64,000 nucleotides of DNA from Halorubrum salipaludis (GTDB lineage: Archaea > Halobacteriota > Halobacteria > Halobacteriales > Haloferacaceae), in NCBI RefSeq assembly GCF_002286985.1, contig NZ_NSKC01000004.1, forward strand, positions 248,001 through 312,000, read 5' to 3'. Shown piece after piece: positions 53,124 to 62,673 of this stretch (positions are counted from its first letter, which is position 1; every line of letters begins with the position of its first letter). The notes under the pieces are model-generated. The model ran no database searches, was not told the DNA's origin, and was given only the letters and a program-made list of their open reading frames with translations. The position numbers and the translations under genes are program-made.

Positions 53124-53732
53124 ATGTACGTCGGACGATTCGTCGTCGTCGCGCCCGGTATCGGCGCCTACCGCGTCTCCTCGCGCTCGTTCCCGAACCG
53201 CCGCGTGACCGACCGGGACGGAACGCTCACGGTCGGCCCCACTCCGGACGCGCCCGAGACGGACAACCCGTACGTCTCGTACAACTGCGCGCGGGCGGTC
53301 CGGACCCCCGCGGACGAGCCGCTGGCGGTCGTCGGCAACGGCTCACACGTCGACCCGATCGCGGAGAAGCTCGAACTGGGGTACCCCGCCCGCGACGCGC
53401 TGGCGACGCCCCTGCTCGCGCTCGACTTCGAGAAGGACGACTACGACACGCCCCGTATCGCCGGCGTCGTCGGCGCCGAGACCGCGACGATCGGGGTCGT
53501 CCGCCGCGACGGCCTCGTCGTCGAGGCCGTCGACGAGCCCACCATCGTCGCCACCTACGAAACGGACAGCCCCGAGCCGTACGACTTCGCGGCCGCGGAC
53601 GCCGAGGCGCCCGACGCCGCGGCGGCCGCGACGGAGCTCCTCGGCGCCGACTTCGAACACCCGGTGTGCGCCGCGGGCGCGACCGTCGACGCCGACGGCG
53701 TGACGCTGGCGTTCGACAACGACGCGGAGTAG
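53124..53732 (+). CDS. purO: Archaeal IMP cyclohydrolase
   Basis: A 202-residue enzyme of purine synthesis, archaeal type. [23 protein letters not shown] and [10 protein letters not shown] are characteristic of PurO, which closes the ring of FAICAR to IMP with a fold unrelated to bacterial PurH. Length is normal. It is a single gene preceded by a short gap after tRNA-Gln and followed by an S9 peptidase gene on the same strand after 98 bases, which probably has its own promoter. Confidence 0.92.
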   Translation: MYVGRFVVVAPGIGAYRVSSRSFPNRRVTDRDGTLTVGPTPDAPETDNPYVSYNCARAVRTPADEPLAVVGNGSHVDPIAEKLELGYPARDALATPLLALDFEKDDYDTPRIAGVVGAETATIGVVRRDGLVVEAVDEPTIVATYETDSPEPYDFAAADAEAPDAAAAATELLGADFEHPVCAAGATVDADGVTLAFDNDAE

Positions 53733-53830
53733 CCGGGCAGCGGACGGAGCTCCGCCCGCTCCGCCGTTTCCGCCTCATGGCCCCTTTCCGCCTCCCGACC
53801 CCTTTTGAGTCCGGCGGGCGACCCGCGGGC

Positions 53831-55972
53831 ATGGAGCGCGTCACTGCGGCCGACTACCACGACATCGCGACGCCCGCGGACCCGCGGCTCTCGCCCGACG
53901 GCGACCGCGTCGCCTTCCTGCGGCAGGAGCCGATCGACGGCGAGACGACCGAGTCGACGGTGTATCTCGTCGACGCCGCCGGCGACGAAGGCGACGACGC
54001 CGGCGACACCGCCGAGGACCCCCGCCGGCTCACCCTCGCCGAGGGCGCCGACGCGGAGCCGCGCTGGAGCCCCTCCGGCGACCGGATCGCGTTCACCGCC
54101 ACCCGCGGGGCCGACGACGACCGCCAACAGCTGTGGGTGCTCCCCCTCGCCGCCGGCGAGGCCCGGCGGGTCACCGACGTCGTCGGCGGCGTCTCGGAGA
54201 TCGCGTGGTCGCCCGACGGCGAGCGGATCGCCTTCGTCCAGTCGGTGACGGCCGAGGACCGCGAGGCCGACCGGGACCTCTCGGTCCCCGAGGAGTACGA
54301 GCCGGAAGACCACCCGGACCCGCGGGTGATCGACCGGACCGTCTACCGCTCCGGACAGCGCTACTTCGACGGCCGGCGGTCGCACGTCTACGTCGCCGAC
54401 GCCGACGCGGCGGTCGACGGCGCGACCGGCGGCGACCCGGCCGCGGGGATCGAGCGCGTCACCGACGGCGACGCCGACTTCGGCGCGCCCGAGTGGGGAG
54501 GCGCGGAGACGCTCTACTTCACCGAGGCGGTCGGCGACGACCCCGACGACTCGGTCGAGATCGCGATCCGCGCACACGACTTCGGGACGGACGAGACCGA
54601 GACCGTCCACGAGACGACGGGGTGGGGCGCCGCGCTCGCGGCGACCGGCGACGGGCAGATCGCGTTCACCCACGCGGAGGCGGAGCGGGTGTCCATGCGG
54701 CAGACGGACCTGCGCGTGCTCGACCGCGAGAGCGGGGACGTGACGGAACTCACCGCGGACCTCGACCGCGGCGTCGGTCGCGCGCTCGCCCCGCAGTGGG
54801 GCCCCGACGACGCGACGCTGTACTTCGCGACGCCCGACGAGGGGAAGACCGCCGTCTGGCACGTCCCGGGGGACGGGAACGACGAACCCGAGCGGCTCTG
54901 CCGGCCCGGCACGGTGGCGGGCGGTACCGTCGGCGGCGAGGCGGGCGCCGGCCCCGAGGAGGTGACCGTCGCGTTCGCCGCCAGCGAGTGGGACCACCCG
55001 GGCGACGTCTTCGTCTACGACGCCGGGGACGGCGAGAAGCGGCGGCTGACCGAGCTCAACGCCGACTACCTCGCCGAGCGCGCTGTGGGCGAGCCCGAGG
55101 AGGTCCGGTTCGAGTCGGACGGGACGGAGATTCAGGGATGGGTGTTGACGCCGCCGGAGTTCGACCCCGAAGGGGAATATCCCCTCGCCGTCGAGATCCA
55201 CGGCGGTCCGCACGCGATGTGGTCGACGGCGGGGACGATGTGGCACGAGTTCCAGACGCTCGCGGCCCGCGGGTACGTCGTCTTCTGGTCGAACCCGCGC
55301 GGCTCGACCGGCTACGGCGAGGCGTTCATGCAGGCCATCGAGCGCGACTGGGGCGCGGTCACCCTCGCGGACGTGATGGCCGGCGTCGAGGCGGTCGCGG
55401 ACCGACCGTACGTCGACGAGGCGAACGCCTTCGTCACCGGCGGCTCCTTCGGCGGGTTCATGACGGCGTGGACGGTCGGCCAGACGGACTACTTCCGCGC
55501 GGCCGTCTCCCAGCGCGGCGTGTACGACCTGACCGGATTCTACGGGTCGACGGACGCCGCCTACAAGCTCGTCGAGGGGGACTTCGACGCGGTCCCCTCG
55601 GAGGAGCCGGCGTGGCTCTGGGAGCAGTCGCCGACCGGCCACGCCGACGCGGTCGACACGCCGACGCTGTTGGTCCACGCCGAGGACGACACCCGGACGC
55701 CGATCTGCACGGCGGAGCTGTACCACCGGCTGCTCCGCAAGAACGGCGTCGACACGCGGTTCGTGCGCTACCCGCGCGAGGGCCACGAGCTCTCGCGGTC
55801 GGGGGAGCCCGCCCACGTGGTCGACCGCATCGAGCGGATCGCCCGCTGGTTCGACGGCTACTCCGAGCACCACGACGCGCCGCGCGCGCTCGACCGTCCC
55901 GACGAGGAGGGGTTGAGCGCGGCGGACGACGAGGGCGGCGAGGGCGGCGAGGAGTCGAACGACGAGGGGTAG
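53831..55972 (+). CDS. S9-family prolyl oligopeptidase / acylaminoacyl peptidase
   Basis: A 713-residue serine peptidase. The first 430 residues form a beta-propeller with WD-like sheets (PRWSPSGDRIAFTATRG, EIAWSPDGERIAFVQS). The alpha/beta-hydrolase domain carries the nucleophile in GGSFGGFM (S539), the aspartate in HAEDDTRTP and the histidine in REGHELSR. It releases acylated or short peptides in the cytosol. A Glu/Gly-rich tail ends it. The ATG at 53831 is preferred over much longer frames that cross purO. It converges with a small HTH gene five bases away. Confidence 0.9.
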   Translation: MERVTAADYHDIATPADPRLSPDGDRVAFLRQEPIDGETTESTVYLVDAAGDEGDDAGDTAEDPRRLTLAEGADAEPRWSPSGDRIAFTATRGADDDRQQLWVLPLAAGEARRVTDVVGGVSEIAWSPDGERIAFVQSVTAEDREADRDLSVPEEYEPEDHPDPRVIDRTVYRSGQRYFDGRRSHVYVADADAAVDGATGGDPAAGIERVTDGDADFGAPEWGGAETLYFTEAVGDDPDDSVEIAIRAHDFGTDETETVHETTGWGAALAATGDGQIAFTHAEAERVSMRQTDLRVLDRESGDVTELTADLDRGVGRALAPQWGPDDATLYFATPDEGKTAVWHVPGDGNDEPERLCRPGTVAGGTVGGEAGAGPEEVTVAFAASEWDHPGDVFVYDAGDGEKRRLTELNADYLAERAVGEPEEVRFESDGTEIQGWVLTPPEFDPEGEYPLAVEIHGGPHAMWSTAGTMWHEFQTLAARGYVVFWSNPRGSTGYGEAFMQAIERDWGAVTLADVMAGVEAVADRPYVDEANAFVTGGSFGGFMTAWTVGQTDYFRAAVSQRGVYDLTGFYGSTDAAYKLVEGDFDAVPSEEPAWLWEQSPTGHADAVDTPTLLVHAEDDTRTPICTAELYHRLLRKNGVDTRFVRYPREGHELSRSGEPAHVVDRIERIARWFDGYSEHHDAPRALDRPDEEGLSAADDEGGEGGEESNDEG

Positions 55973-55976
55973 GCGT

Positions 55977-56354
55977 TCACTCCCGGTCGTCCGGGTCGAA
56001 CGCGTCGATCGCGCTATGAACCCCCTCGACCCACTCGTCTAAGGCGTCGTGGAGCCGCTGTTTCGCCTCCGGGACCGGGATCGCGGTGTACTGGTAGACG
56101 TAGCCGCCCGAGTCGAGCAGGCGGCGGCGGCGCTCCACGAGCCCCTTCTCGCGCAGGGTCGACAGCGACCGGTTCACGTTCGATCGGTCCCGGTCGAGGG
56201 TCTCGGCGAGCTCGGCGACGGTGCTCCCCGGGTGATCGAGCAGCGTCAGGTACGTGCGGCTCTCGTGGTCCCGGACGCCGAACACGCAGGAGAGCACGTG
56301 ATCGAAGGACGGGGAGACGTCGCCGACGAGGTCCTCGATCTCGGGATCGCTCAT
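55977..56354 (-). CDS. Winged-helix transcription regulator
   Basis: A 125-residue regulator with one winged helix (about 30-90): YLTLLDHPGSTVAELAETLD, RSNVNRSLSTLREKGLVERRRR and the wing GGYVYQYTAIPV. It resembles the DNA-binding part of TrmB/MarR proteins, without a separate sensor domain. The C-terminal helix (KQRLHDALDEWVEGVHSAI) is likely for dimerisation. It converges on the S9 peptidase with four bases between stops. Targets are unknown. Confidence 0.8.
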   Translation of the reverse strand: MSDPEIEDLVGDVSPSFDHVLSCVFGVRDHESRTYLTLLDHPGSTVAELAETLDRDRSNVNRSLSTLREKGLVERRRRLLDSGGYVYQYTAIPVPEAKQRLHDALDEWVEGVHSAIDAFDPDDRE

Positions 56355-56468
56355 GGACTCCGTTCGACGGCGGACGGGTTAAAAGCCGCCATCCGGCCCG
56401 TGGGGTCGCAGCGTCCCCCGACCGCGAGCGGCCTCGCCGGCCAGCTATCGGTCGGGGCTCGCCGGCGA

Positions 56469-56711
56469 TCAGTCGTCCGCCGCGGCGTACCCCATCCGGC
56501 GGACGCAGCCGCGCATCGCCGACTCGTCGCTGTGGCGGTGGAGGTTCGTCGGCGTGTCGCAGTGATAGGTCTCGCCGTCGTACCGGAGCACGACCTCGTG
56601 GTCGCCGCCGGCGACCTCGACGTCGACGAGGACTCGCCGGCCCTCGTTGAGCGCGTCGATGATCTCGTCGACCGACAGCTCGCCGGCCGCCACCCGGAGT
56701 ACCTCGGTCAT
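56469..56711 (-). CDS. Small haloarchaeal protein of unknown function
   Basis: An 80-residue acidic protein, MTEVLRVAAGELSVDEIIDA at the start, with a helix then a beta meander (RRVLVDVEVAGGDHEVVLRYDGETYHCDTPT) and a cysteine/histidine-containing end (LHRHSDESAMRGCVRRMGYA). No family recognised. It resembles small conserved haloarchaeal proteins and has typical codon use, so I consider it real. It is followed downstream by the winged-helix regulator on the same strand after 114 bases. Confidence 0.65.
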   Translation of the reverse strand: MTEVLRVAAGELSVDEIIDALNEGRRVLVDVEVAGGDHEVVLRYDGETYHCDTPTNLHRHSDESAMRGCVRRMGYAAADD

Positions 56712-56787
56712 TGGCGTGTGTTCGCGGCTCCGCGAGTTAAGTTCGGCGTGTTGGCGTCGGCGGGGCGTCGGGGAGCGGGAGATCGGG

Positions 56788-57474
56788 TCAGGTCATCGTC
56801 GAGTCCGGCCCGCCCTCCTCCTGGGGCGGCTCGACCCCTTCGGCGGCGGCCACGTCCTCGGTCCGCTTTTCGGCCTCGACGTGCCAGCGGTCGATCTCGG
56901 ACTCGTACTCGGCGAGGATGTCGCTCACCTCCGCTTTCAGCTCGTCGTCGTTGACGTTCACCTCGAAGACGAACGTCTCGCCGTCCTCGCCGCGGCCGAC
57001 CTCCTGGATGTTGGCGCTGACGAGCTCGTTGTCGAAGTAGTACGGCGCCATCTGGGTCATCACCTTCCGGTACACCGTGTCCTCAACCTTCCGGAGCGCC
57101 TTGCGGCTCGCGGAGTCGGCCGCGCGGGCGACGTGGCCGATCGACTCGCCCCACCTCTCCATCGCGCTCTCGGTGTCGTTCTCCTCGACCTTCTCGTAGG
57201 ACTCGGTGAGCTTCTCGCCGGCCGTCTGGAGGTCTTCGCCGGGCGACTTCCCGGCCTGCTCGCCCTCCCCCTCGCTGACGGACGCCTGCTCGGCGGTCTT
57301 CGCCGACACGTCCTCGTCGATGCGCTCGTGGGACTTCGGGCGCCAGTCGTCGAACTCGTGGAACGCGTCGCCGTCGGCGCCCGTCTCCCGGAGCGCCAAG
57401 GCGATCCGCTCCCCGTGTTCGACCACGTCGCCCCAGTCTCCGCGCACCTTGAAGCCGGAGATGCTCTCTTCCAT
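56788..57474 (-). CDS. DUF5828-like haloarchaeal protein
   Basis: A 228-residue, highly acidic soluble protein starting MEESISGFKVRGDWGDVVEH. The middle (about 60-115) is a charged, probably helical linker with many Glu, Lys and Ser. The C-terminal half (RKALRKVEDTVYRKVMTQMAPYYFDNELVSANI, FVFEVNVNDDELKAEVSDIL) is compact and well conserved-looking. I associate it with the haloarchaeal family DUF5828, from memory. Function unknown. It stands alone with a TATA-like TTTATACG just before the start. Confidence 0.7.
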   Translation of the reverse strand: MEESISGFKVRGDWGDVVEHGERIALALRETGADGDAFHEFDDWRPKSHERIDEDVSAKTAEQASVSEGEGEQAGKSPGEDLQTAGEKLTESYEKVEENDTESAMERWGESIGHVARAADSASRKALRKVEDTVYRKVMTQMAPYYFDNELVSANIQEVGRGEDGETFVFEVNVNDDELKAEVSDILAEYESEIDRWHVEAEKRTEDVAAAEGVEPPQEEGGPDSTMT

Positions 57475-57589
57475 CGATTGGCCCCGCTACGGAACGAACG
57501 CGTATAAATCTCTCCGAACTGACGTGAGCCGGCGTCGACGGGCGGCGGCGGTTCCGACGCGGCCGGAGCGGCGTCGACGGGCGGCGGCG

Positions 57590-57850
57590 CTACTTCCCGT
57601 ACGCGATCCGGCGACCGAGCTCGTTGATCCGGTCTTTGAGGTCGCCGAGGACTCCCGCGGGCGAGATCCGGCGGATGGACGACTCGTCGACCTCGATCCG
57701 CTCGCCGGCGAACGGGTCGCGCTCGGCGCGCTCGTCCGGGCTCTGGTCGCCCGCCACCGCCCCGACGACGGTCGACATCGAACACCGGCCGCACGCCTCC
57801 GCTTCGATCGTCGCGTCGGTCGGCTCCGATGTGGCTGTCTCGTCTGTCAT
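57590..57850 (-). CDS. Small acidic haloarchaeal protein with CxxC
   Basis: An 86-residue protein starting MTDETATSEPTDATIEAEAC, with EACGRCSMSTVVG (a CxxC pair at 20 and 23) and a C-terminal helix LGDLKDRINELGRRIAYGK. A lone CxxC may take part in redox or metal exchange. I chose the ATG at 57848-57850; the frame extends further upstream but crosses into the next promoter. It is divergent from the cupin gene. No family recognised. Confidence 0.6.
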   Translation of the reverse strand: MTDETATSEPTDATIEAEACGRCSMSTVVGAVAGDQSPDERAERDPFAGERIEVDESSIRRISPAGVLGDLKDRINELGRRIAYGK

Positions 57851-57989
57851 GTGCTCTCTACCCACGGGTAGGCGGCTCAGTTCCTTAAAACCGCGCCTCG
57901 GACCCGCTCGACGCGGTCGAGGTCGGCGGTCGGCGCAATCGGAACCGCCTCCCGACGCCCTTTTTACCTGCACCGTGGAACGAGTTCGC

Positions 57990-58400
57990 ATGGGATATCG
58001 CGTCGTCGACGTCGACTCGGTCGACCCGGAGTCGGGCCGCCCCTGCGAGTGTCGCAAGCTGTCCGAGCCCGGCGGGCTCGACGCCGCGGCGATCAATCGA
58101 TTCCGCGCGGAGCCGGGCGAACAGCTCCCGCTGGCGTACCACTACCACGAGACGCAACAGGAGGCGTTCTACGTGCTCGACGGGACGCTCTCGGTGGAGA
58201 CGCCCGAGGGGACCCACGAGGTGCCGGCCGACGACCTGTTCGTCGTCGACCCCGAGAGCCCCCAGCGCGCGTACAACCCCGCGGACGCCGACGGCCCGGT
58301 GACCGTGCTCGCGGTCGGCGCGCCGCCGGCCGACGACGACGCCGTCGCGTACGACCCCGACGAGGACGGCGCGGGGGCGGGCGACGCCGACGATGAGTGA
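57990..58400 (+). CDS. Cupin-domain protein
   Basis: A 136-residue single-domain cupin. The metal-binding motifs are YHYHETQQEAFYVLDG (two histidines and a glutamate) and the second motif around DLFVVDPESPQRAYNP, where the usual last histidine is replaced. A short acidic tail follows. Such proteins act as isomerases, dioxygenase-like enzymes or ligand sensors. It overlaps the next gene by eight bases, so both are translated together. Function cannot be assigned. Confidence 0.8.
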   Translation: MGYRVVDVDSVDPESGRPCECRKLSEPGGLDAAAINRFRAEPGEQLPLAYHYHETQQEAFYVLDGTLSVETPEGTHEVPADDLFVVDPESPQRAYNPADADGPVTVLAVGAPPADDDAVAYDPDEDGAGAGDADDE

Positions 58401-59061
58401 GAACGCGACGCCGGGCGAGGGCGCCGAGACGGACGGGACTGCCCAGCCCGGCGAGGGGCCCCGGCGGGACCCCGAGGAGCTGCCGGCGGAGATTCGCGAG
58501 GCGGTCCCGGAGTACGACGACGAGTACCTCGACCGCGTCTCCGACCGCCTGATGTACAGCTACGACCTCGACCGCGACGTCGTCGTCGACGGCGAGCGGT
58601 TCGAGCTGTCCGCCGAGATGCGGGTGCGGAACCAGAAGCAGTTCCTCCACCCCGCCCTGAGCTACGCGGACCACGACATGATGGAGTTCCTGTTCGCCCG
58701 GCGCGTCTCCACGCCGTCGGTCGCCGAGCTGGAGCGGCTCGTCGAGTTCGCTCACGGCGTCGCCGACGAGCGCGTCGAGGGCGACGAGGAGCACTACGGC
58801 ACCGACGTCACCGTCGCGCTCGTCGCGGACCGGATCCCGGAGGCGGTCGCCGACTTCGTCGACGGGTTCCGCGACCGCACGCTCCTGAAGTTCGGCTACT
58901 ACGGCCACTACGAGGTGAATCTGATCGTCGTCGCGCCCGACGAGGAGTCGCTGGTGGCGAGCGAGACTGCCGACGTGGCCGGCGCGTTTCGCCTGTGGGA
59001 GCCGGTCGCGGAGCCGGACGAGGGGTTCTTCTCGCGGCTCGCGAAGCGGTTCTGGCGGTGA
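58393..59061 (+). CDS. Haloarchaeal protein of unknown function, coupled to the cupin
   Basis: A 222-residue acidic protein. After a 40-residue disordered, Glu/Gly-rich start, RDVVVDGERFELSAEMRVRN leads to a mixed alpha/beta domain ending with FFSRLAKRFWR, a basic amphipathic end that may touch the membrane. No motif is recognised. It shares eight bases with the cupin gene and probably works in the same process. It converges on cstA. Confidence 0.7.
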   Translation: MSENATPGEGAETDGTAQPGEGPRRDPEELPAEIREAVPEYDDEYLDRVSDRLMYSYDLDRDVVVDGERFELSAEMRVRNQKQFLHPALSYADHDMMEFLFARRVSTPSVAELERLVEFAHGVADERVEGDEEHYGTDVTVALVADRIPEAVADFVDGFRDRTLLKFGYYGHYEVNLIVVAPDEESLVASETADVAGAFRLWEPVAEPDEGFFSRLAKRFWR

Positions 59062-59132
59062 CGGTCGCCGGCTTTCCCGAAAAATGACCGCGGAGCGTGC
59101 GGAGGGCGCGGAAGCGGGGGCGGTCGCTCGCG

Positions 59133-60989
59133 TCAGTCGTCGCTCGGCTCCGCGGCCGGGCGGTCCCCGTCGCGAACGCTCGTGATGTTGCCGTAGCCGA
59201 TGCGCACGAGCGACAGCGCGAGGTAGACGAGCACGACCGCGAGCGCGATGCGGACGACCATCGATATCTGGTTGCCGATACCGGTCACGCCGCCCTGTAT
59301 CAGGTTGACGAACAGCCACTGATACCCCGCCAGGAACGCCAAGGCGATCACGGTGATGGCGACCATGATGGCCATCGGCACGCCCGTGCTGACGAGCTGT
59401 TTCGTCTCGTCCCAGTTGGCGAGCCAGACCGTTCCGGTGAGCAGCGCGAGCGCGGCGAGCAGCTGGTTCGCGCTGCCGAACAGCGCCCACAGGGTCGCCC
59501 ACTCGCCGGAGATGACCAGCGCGTACGCGATCAGCCCCTGAACGACCGGATTCGTGTACCGGCCGCGGGCGAACGAGCCGATCCCGCCGCCGAAGCCGGT
59601 CTCGCTCTGGGTCCCTTTCGTGCCGACGATCTCCTCCATCATGTACCGGCCGAGCCGCGCGGCCGTGTCCGTGGAGGTGAGCAGGAAGCTCACGAGCACC
59701 AGCGCCATGAACGGGGCGCCGTACTCGGCGGGAATGCCGAGGCTCGTCAGGATGATCCCGCCGCCGCTCGCGAAGTTCGGCAGCGCGCCGCCGATGCCGC
59801 CGGCCGCGGCGTCGGAGGCGAATCCGGCGATAGCGAGCGCGGACAGCGCCGTCGCCGCGAGCAGCCCCTCGCCGAGCATGCCGCCGTAGCCGATGAGCCG
59901 GGCGTCGCTCTCCTTGTTCAGCTGCTTCGCCGTCGTCCCCGAGGAGACCAGCGAGTGGAACCCGCTGATGGTCCCGCAGGCGATGGTGACGAACAGCATG
60001 GGGAAAAGCGGGTACGGCGCCCGGCTGTCGACCCCCATGAACCCCTGGAACGGCTGGATGCTGCTGTCGATCACGAGCGGCTGCGACGAGGTGCCGAAGA
60101 TCGTTCCGACGATGATCGCCAGCAGCGCGCCACCGACGCCCGCGTACAGCAGGAACGACGAGAGGTAGTCGCGCGGCTGCAGCAGCGTCCAGACCGGGAG
60201 CGCGCTCGCGATGACCGCGTAGATCAGGATGACGGGCACCCAGGCCGCCGTGTTACCGCCGAGCGCGCCCGCGCCGGGCACCCACGAGCCCGTGCTCCCC
60301 TCGAAGAGGACGAACGTGCCCGCCGTGTGAGAGGCGTCGCCCGCCAGCTGGAAGAACGCGAACGGGTACTGGATGCCGACCCAGACGCCCGCGAACACAC
60401 CGGCGACGAACAGGGCGGTCCCCGGGATGAACGGGCCGTCGAGCTGGTAGAGGTACACGCCGAACACGACCGCGAGCGCGATGTACACGAAGCTCGCGGT
60501 CGCCGCCGACGGGAACGCGTTCAACACGATCCCGACGACGAGGGCGAACACGGCGACGACGAGGATGATCGTCAGGAACGCGAACCACAGCAGCAGGTTC
60601 TTCCCGCGTTCGCCGACGTACTGCCCCACGATGTACCCGATCGACCGCCCCTCGTGGCGGATCGAGCTCGACAGCGAGATGAAGTCGTGGACCGCGCCCA
60701 TCAGGGGGTTCCCGATGGCGACCCACAGAAGCGCCGGGACCCATCCCCAGATGGCCCCGGCCGTGATCGGGCCGACGATCGGCGCGCCGCCCGCGATGCT
60801 CGAGAAGTGATGCCCCAGTAGTACCGGCTTCTTCGACGGTACGTACTCCTGTCCGTCCTCGTACTTGTGCGCCGGCGTCTCCCGTTCGTCATCGAGTTCG
60901 ACGAACTGCGAGAGGTACCGGGAGTACCCCATGTACCCCACGGTGAAGGTGCCGAGCACAGCGACGACGATCCAAATTACACTTGTCAT
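59133..60989 (-). CDS. cstA: Carbon starvation protein A (CstA family)
   Basis: A 618-residue membrane protein with about 15 helices. Family landmarks are GHHFSSIAGGAPIVGPITAG, WVAIGNPLMGAVHDF, the MISLSSSIRHEGRSIG-like loop, and GSANQLLAALALL near the end. CstA carriers import peptides or pyruvate when carbon is short. Length fits the family. The gene is transcribed alone; AT-rich sequence upstream (61,040-61,130) probably holds its promoter. Pyruvate is the better supported substrate in bacteria; here it is inferred. Confidence 0.92.
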   Translation of the reverse strand: MTSVIWIVVAVLGTFTVGYMGYSRYLSQFVELDDERETPAHKYEDGQEYVPSKKPVLLGHHFSSIAGGAPIVGPITAGAIWGWVPALLWVAIGNPLMGAVHDFISLSSSIRHEGRSIGYIVGQYVGERGKNLLLWFAFLTIILVVAVFALVVGIVLNAFPSAATASFVYIALAVVFGVYLYQLDGPFIPGTALFVAGVFAGVWVGIQYPFAFFQLAGDASHTAGTFVLFEGSTGSWVPGAGALGGNTAAWVPVILIYAVIASALPVWTLLQPRDYLSSFLLYAGVGGALLAIIVGTIFGTSSQPLVIDSSIQPFQGFMGVDSRAPYPLFPMLFVTIACGTISGFHSLVSSGTTAKQLNKESDARLIGYGGMLGEGLLAATALSALAIAGFASDAAAGGIGGALPNFASGGGIILTSLGIPAEYGAPFMALVLVSFLLTSTDTAARLGRYMMEEIVGTKGTQSETGFGGGIGSFARGRYTNPVVQGLIAYALVISGEWATLWALFGSANQLLAALALLTGTVWLANWDETKQLVSTGVPMAIMVAITVIALAFLAGYQWLFVNLIQGGVTGIGNQISMVVRIALAVVLVYLALSLVRIGYGNITSVRDGDRPAAEPSDD

Positions 60990-61283
60990 AGGTTCCCTCC
61001 CTCATGGTACCGATTCACGATCGGCCACTTAAGTATTATCTTCAATAGTGATCTATCGGCGGATCCCGCCGCAGGTGCGCGATTTCGATCCGTCGAATTG
61101 CGTTTATTTAATTTATTCTTATATGAAAGGTTCCGCGACGGCGGTCGCGGTCGCCGCCGCGCGCCCGCGTACCGGGGACCGGAGACTGGAACCGGTGGTG
61201 AGAACGGAGACCGGGAATCGGTGGTGACGAACCGGAGATCGAGCGCGAGCGGGACTGCGACCCGGTGTCGGCTCCGGAGACGG
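60990..61283. other. AT-rich then GC-rich intergenic region
   Basis: Between the cstA start and the Get3-like stop there is no credible gene. The stretch TTTATTTAATTTATTCTTATAT (61,101-61,122 region) is unusually AT-rich for this genome. From 61,180 an irregular repeat of GGAGACCGGGAAT/GGTGGTGACGAA type appears. Confidence 0.4.
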
Positions 61284-62294
61284 CTACCGCTCGGCGGAGG
61301 CGGGGTCCTCGGCGACCTCGCCGTCGCCGCCGTCGCCGCCCGTCTCGACGTCGAGCGCGGCCGCCACCTCGGCGAGCACGTCGCCGCGGACCTCGCTGGT
61401 CCGCGACTCGATCTCGGCGACGAGCGGGGGATCGAACCGCTCGCGGACCTGCCGGAGGCGGTCGCGTTCGGTCGCCGCCTTCTCGCGGAGGTAGCGCGCT
61501 CCGCGGCCCTCCTCGTCGTCGTCGGGCTCGGGGGTGAGCTTGTTCGCGACGAGCCCGCGGACGCGCAGATCGCGCTCGCCGAACCCCTCGATCGCCCGCT
61601 CCGTCTCGTTGACCGAGAGCTGGTCGGGGTTCAACACGAGGAAGAAGGCCGCGTCCTCCCGCATGGTGTCGCCCGCGAACTCGAAGAACTCCTTGCGCCG
61701 CTGGAGGCGCTCCAAGACGGGGTCGCCGTCCATCAGTCGGCGCGGCTCCATGTCGCCGATCGCGGCCTTCTCGAACAGGTCGATCGACTGCCTGCGCTTG
61801 TACAGCAGCCGGTCGATCCAGTCGCCGAGGAAGTCGGGGAGTTCCAAGAGCCGCAGCGTCGAGCCGGTCGGCGCGGTGTCGAAGACCACCCGGTCGTACG
61901 CCTCCCCCTCCTCGCGCATCACGCTCACGAACGCGTCGAACAGCGCGGCTTCGTACGCGCCCGGGGTCCCGTGCGACAGCTCCAGCTGGCGGTTGATCTC
62001 CGAGACCATCGCCGCCGACACCTGCTCGGAGAGCGACTCGCGGATCTCTTGAAGGTGCCGCTGCATCTCGTCTTCGGGGTCGATCTCCATCGCGTCGAGG
62101 CCATCGATCCCGTCGACCGGAGCCGGTTCGTCGCCGAACTGCTGGTCGAACACGTCCGACACCGAGTGCGCGGGGTCCGTCGAGACGACCAGCGTCCGCA
62201 CCCCGTCGTTCGCGCAGCGGGACGCGTACGCGCAGGAGACGGTGGTCTTGCCGACCCCGCCCTTCCCGCCGAAGAAGACGAACCGCTCCATCAC
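61284..62294 (-). CDS. Get3/ArsA-family ATPase
   Basis: A 336-residue P-loop ATPase of the SIMIBI class. FFGGKGGVGKTTVSCAYA is the deviant Walker A, VVSTDPAHSVSDVFDQ is switch I, and VVFDTAPTGSTLRLLELP is switch II. Archaeal Get3 proteins deliver tail-anchored membrane proteins; true ArsA pumps are double-length. The zinc-binding CxxC of eukaryotic Get3 is absent. It ends in a Gly/Asp/Glu tail. It is downstream of a 98-residue gene on the same strand with a 25-base gap, a likely partner. Confidence 0.88.
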   Translation of the reverse strand: MMERFVFFGGKGGVGKTTVSCAYASRCANDGVRTLVVSTDPAHSVSDVFDQQFGDEPAPVDGIDGLDAMEIDPEDEMQRHLQEIRESLSEQVSAAMVSEINRQLELSHGTPGAYEAALFDAFVSVMREEGEAYDRVVFDTAPTGSTLRLLELPDFLGDWIDRLLYKRRQSIDLFEKAAIGDMEPRRLMDGDPVLERLQRRKEFFEFAGDTMREDAAFFLVLNPDQLSVNETERAIEGFGERDLRVRGLVANKLTPEPDDDEEGRGARYLREKAATERDRLRQVRERFDPPLVAEIESRTSEVRGDVLAEVAAALDVETGGDGGDGEVAEDPASAER

Positions 62295-62319
62295 CGGCCC
62301 CCGGAGGTCGGTCCCGTCA

Positions 62320-62616
62320 TCAGAAGTGGTACTGCTGTCCCTTCCGCTCGATCAGGGTCTCGCGGTCCCACAGCCGCCGCTCCCACGCCTCGAACTCGTC
62401 TTCGAGGTACGGGAGGAGCTCCGCGGTGTAGTACGAGATCGGCGAGGGGATCCCGAAGGCGTCGGGGAAACACGCGAGCATGAACTCGTCTTCCGCGTCC
62501 TCCGCCTCCTTCTCGATCTTCTCGTAGGCCGGGTGCGTGATCATCCCGTGGTACAGCCCACGGAGCCACTCGTCGAGCGCGGCCCGAAAGGCGGCGATCC
62601 GGTCTGCGATCGTCAT
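62320..62616 (-). CDS. Small protein upstream of the Get3-like ATPase
   Basis: A 98-residue protein, mostly helical: MTIADRIAAFRAALDEWLRG, HGMITHPAYEKIEKEAEDAEDEF, then FPDAFGIPSPISYYTAELLPYLEDEFEAWERRLWDRE. No membrane helix or known motif. It is probably in an operon with the Get3-like ATPase and may act with it as adaptor, as small Get4/5- or Bag6-like partners do elsewhere. That analogy is inference from position only. Confidence 0.7.
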   Translation of the reverse strand: MTIADRIAAFRAALDEWLRGLYHGMITHPAYEKIEKEAEDAEDEFMLACFPDAFGIPSPISYYTAELLPYLEDEFEAWERRLWDRETLIERKGQQYHF

Positions 62617-62673
62617 GATCCATCGTGATGCCCCGGCGCGGTAAAAGCTGTCGCGGGCGGTCGAGACGGCTGG

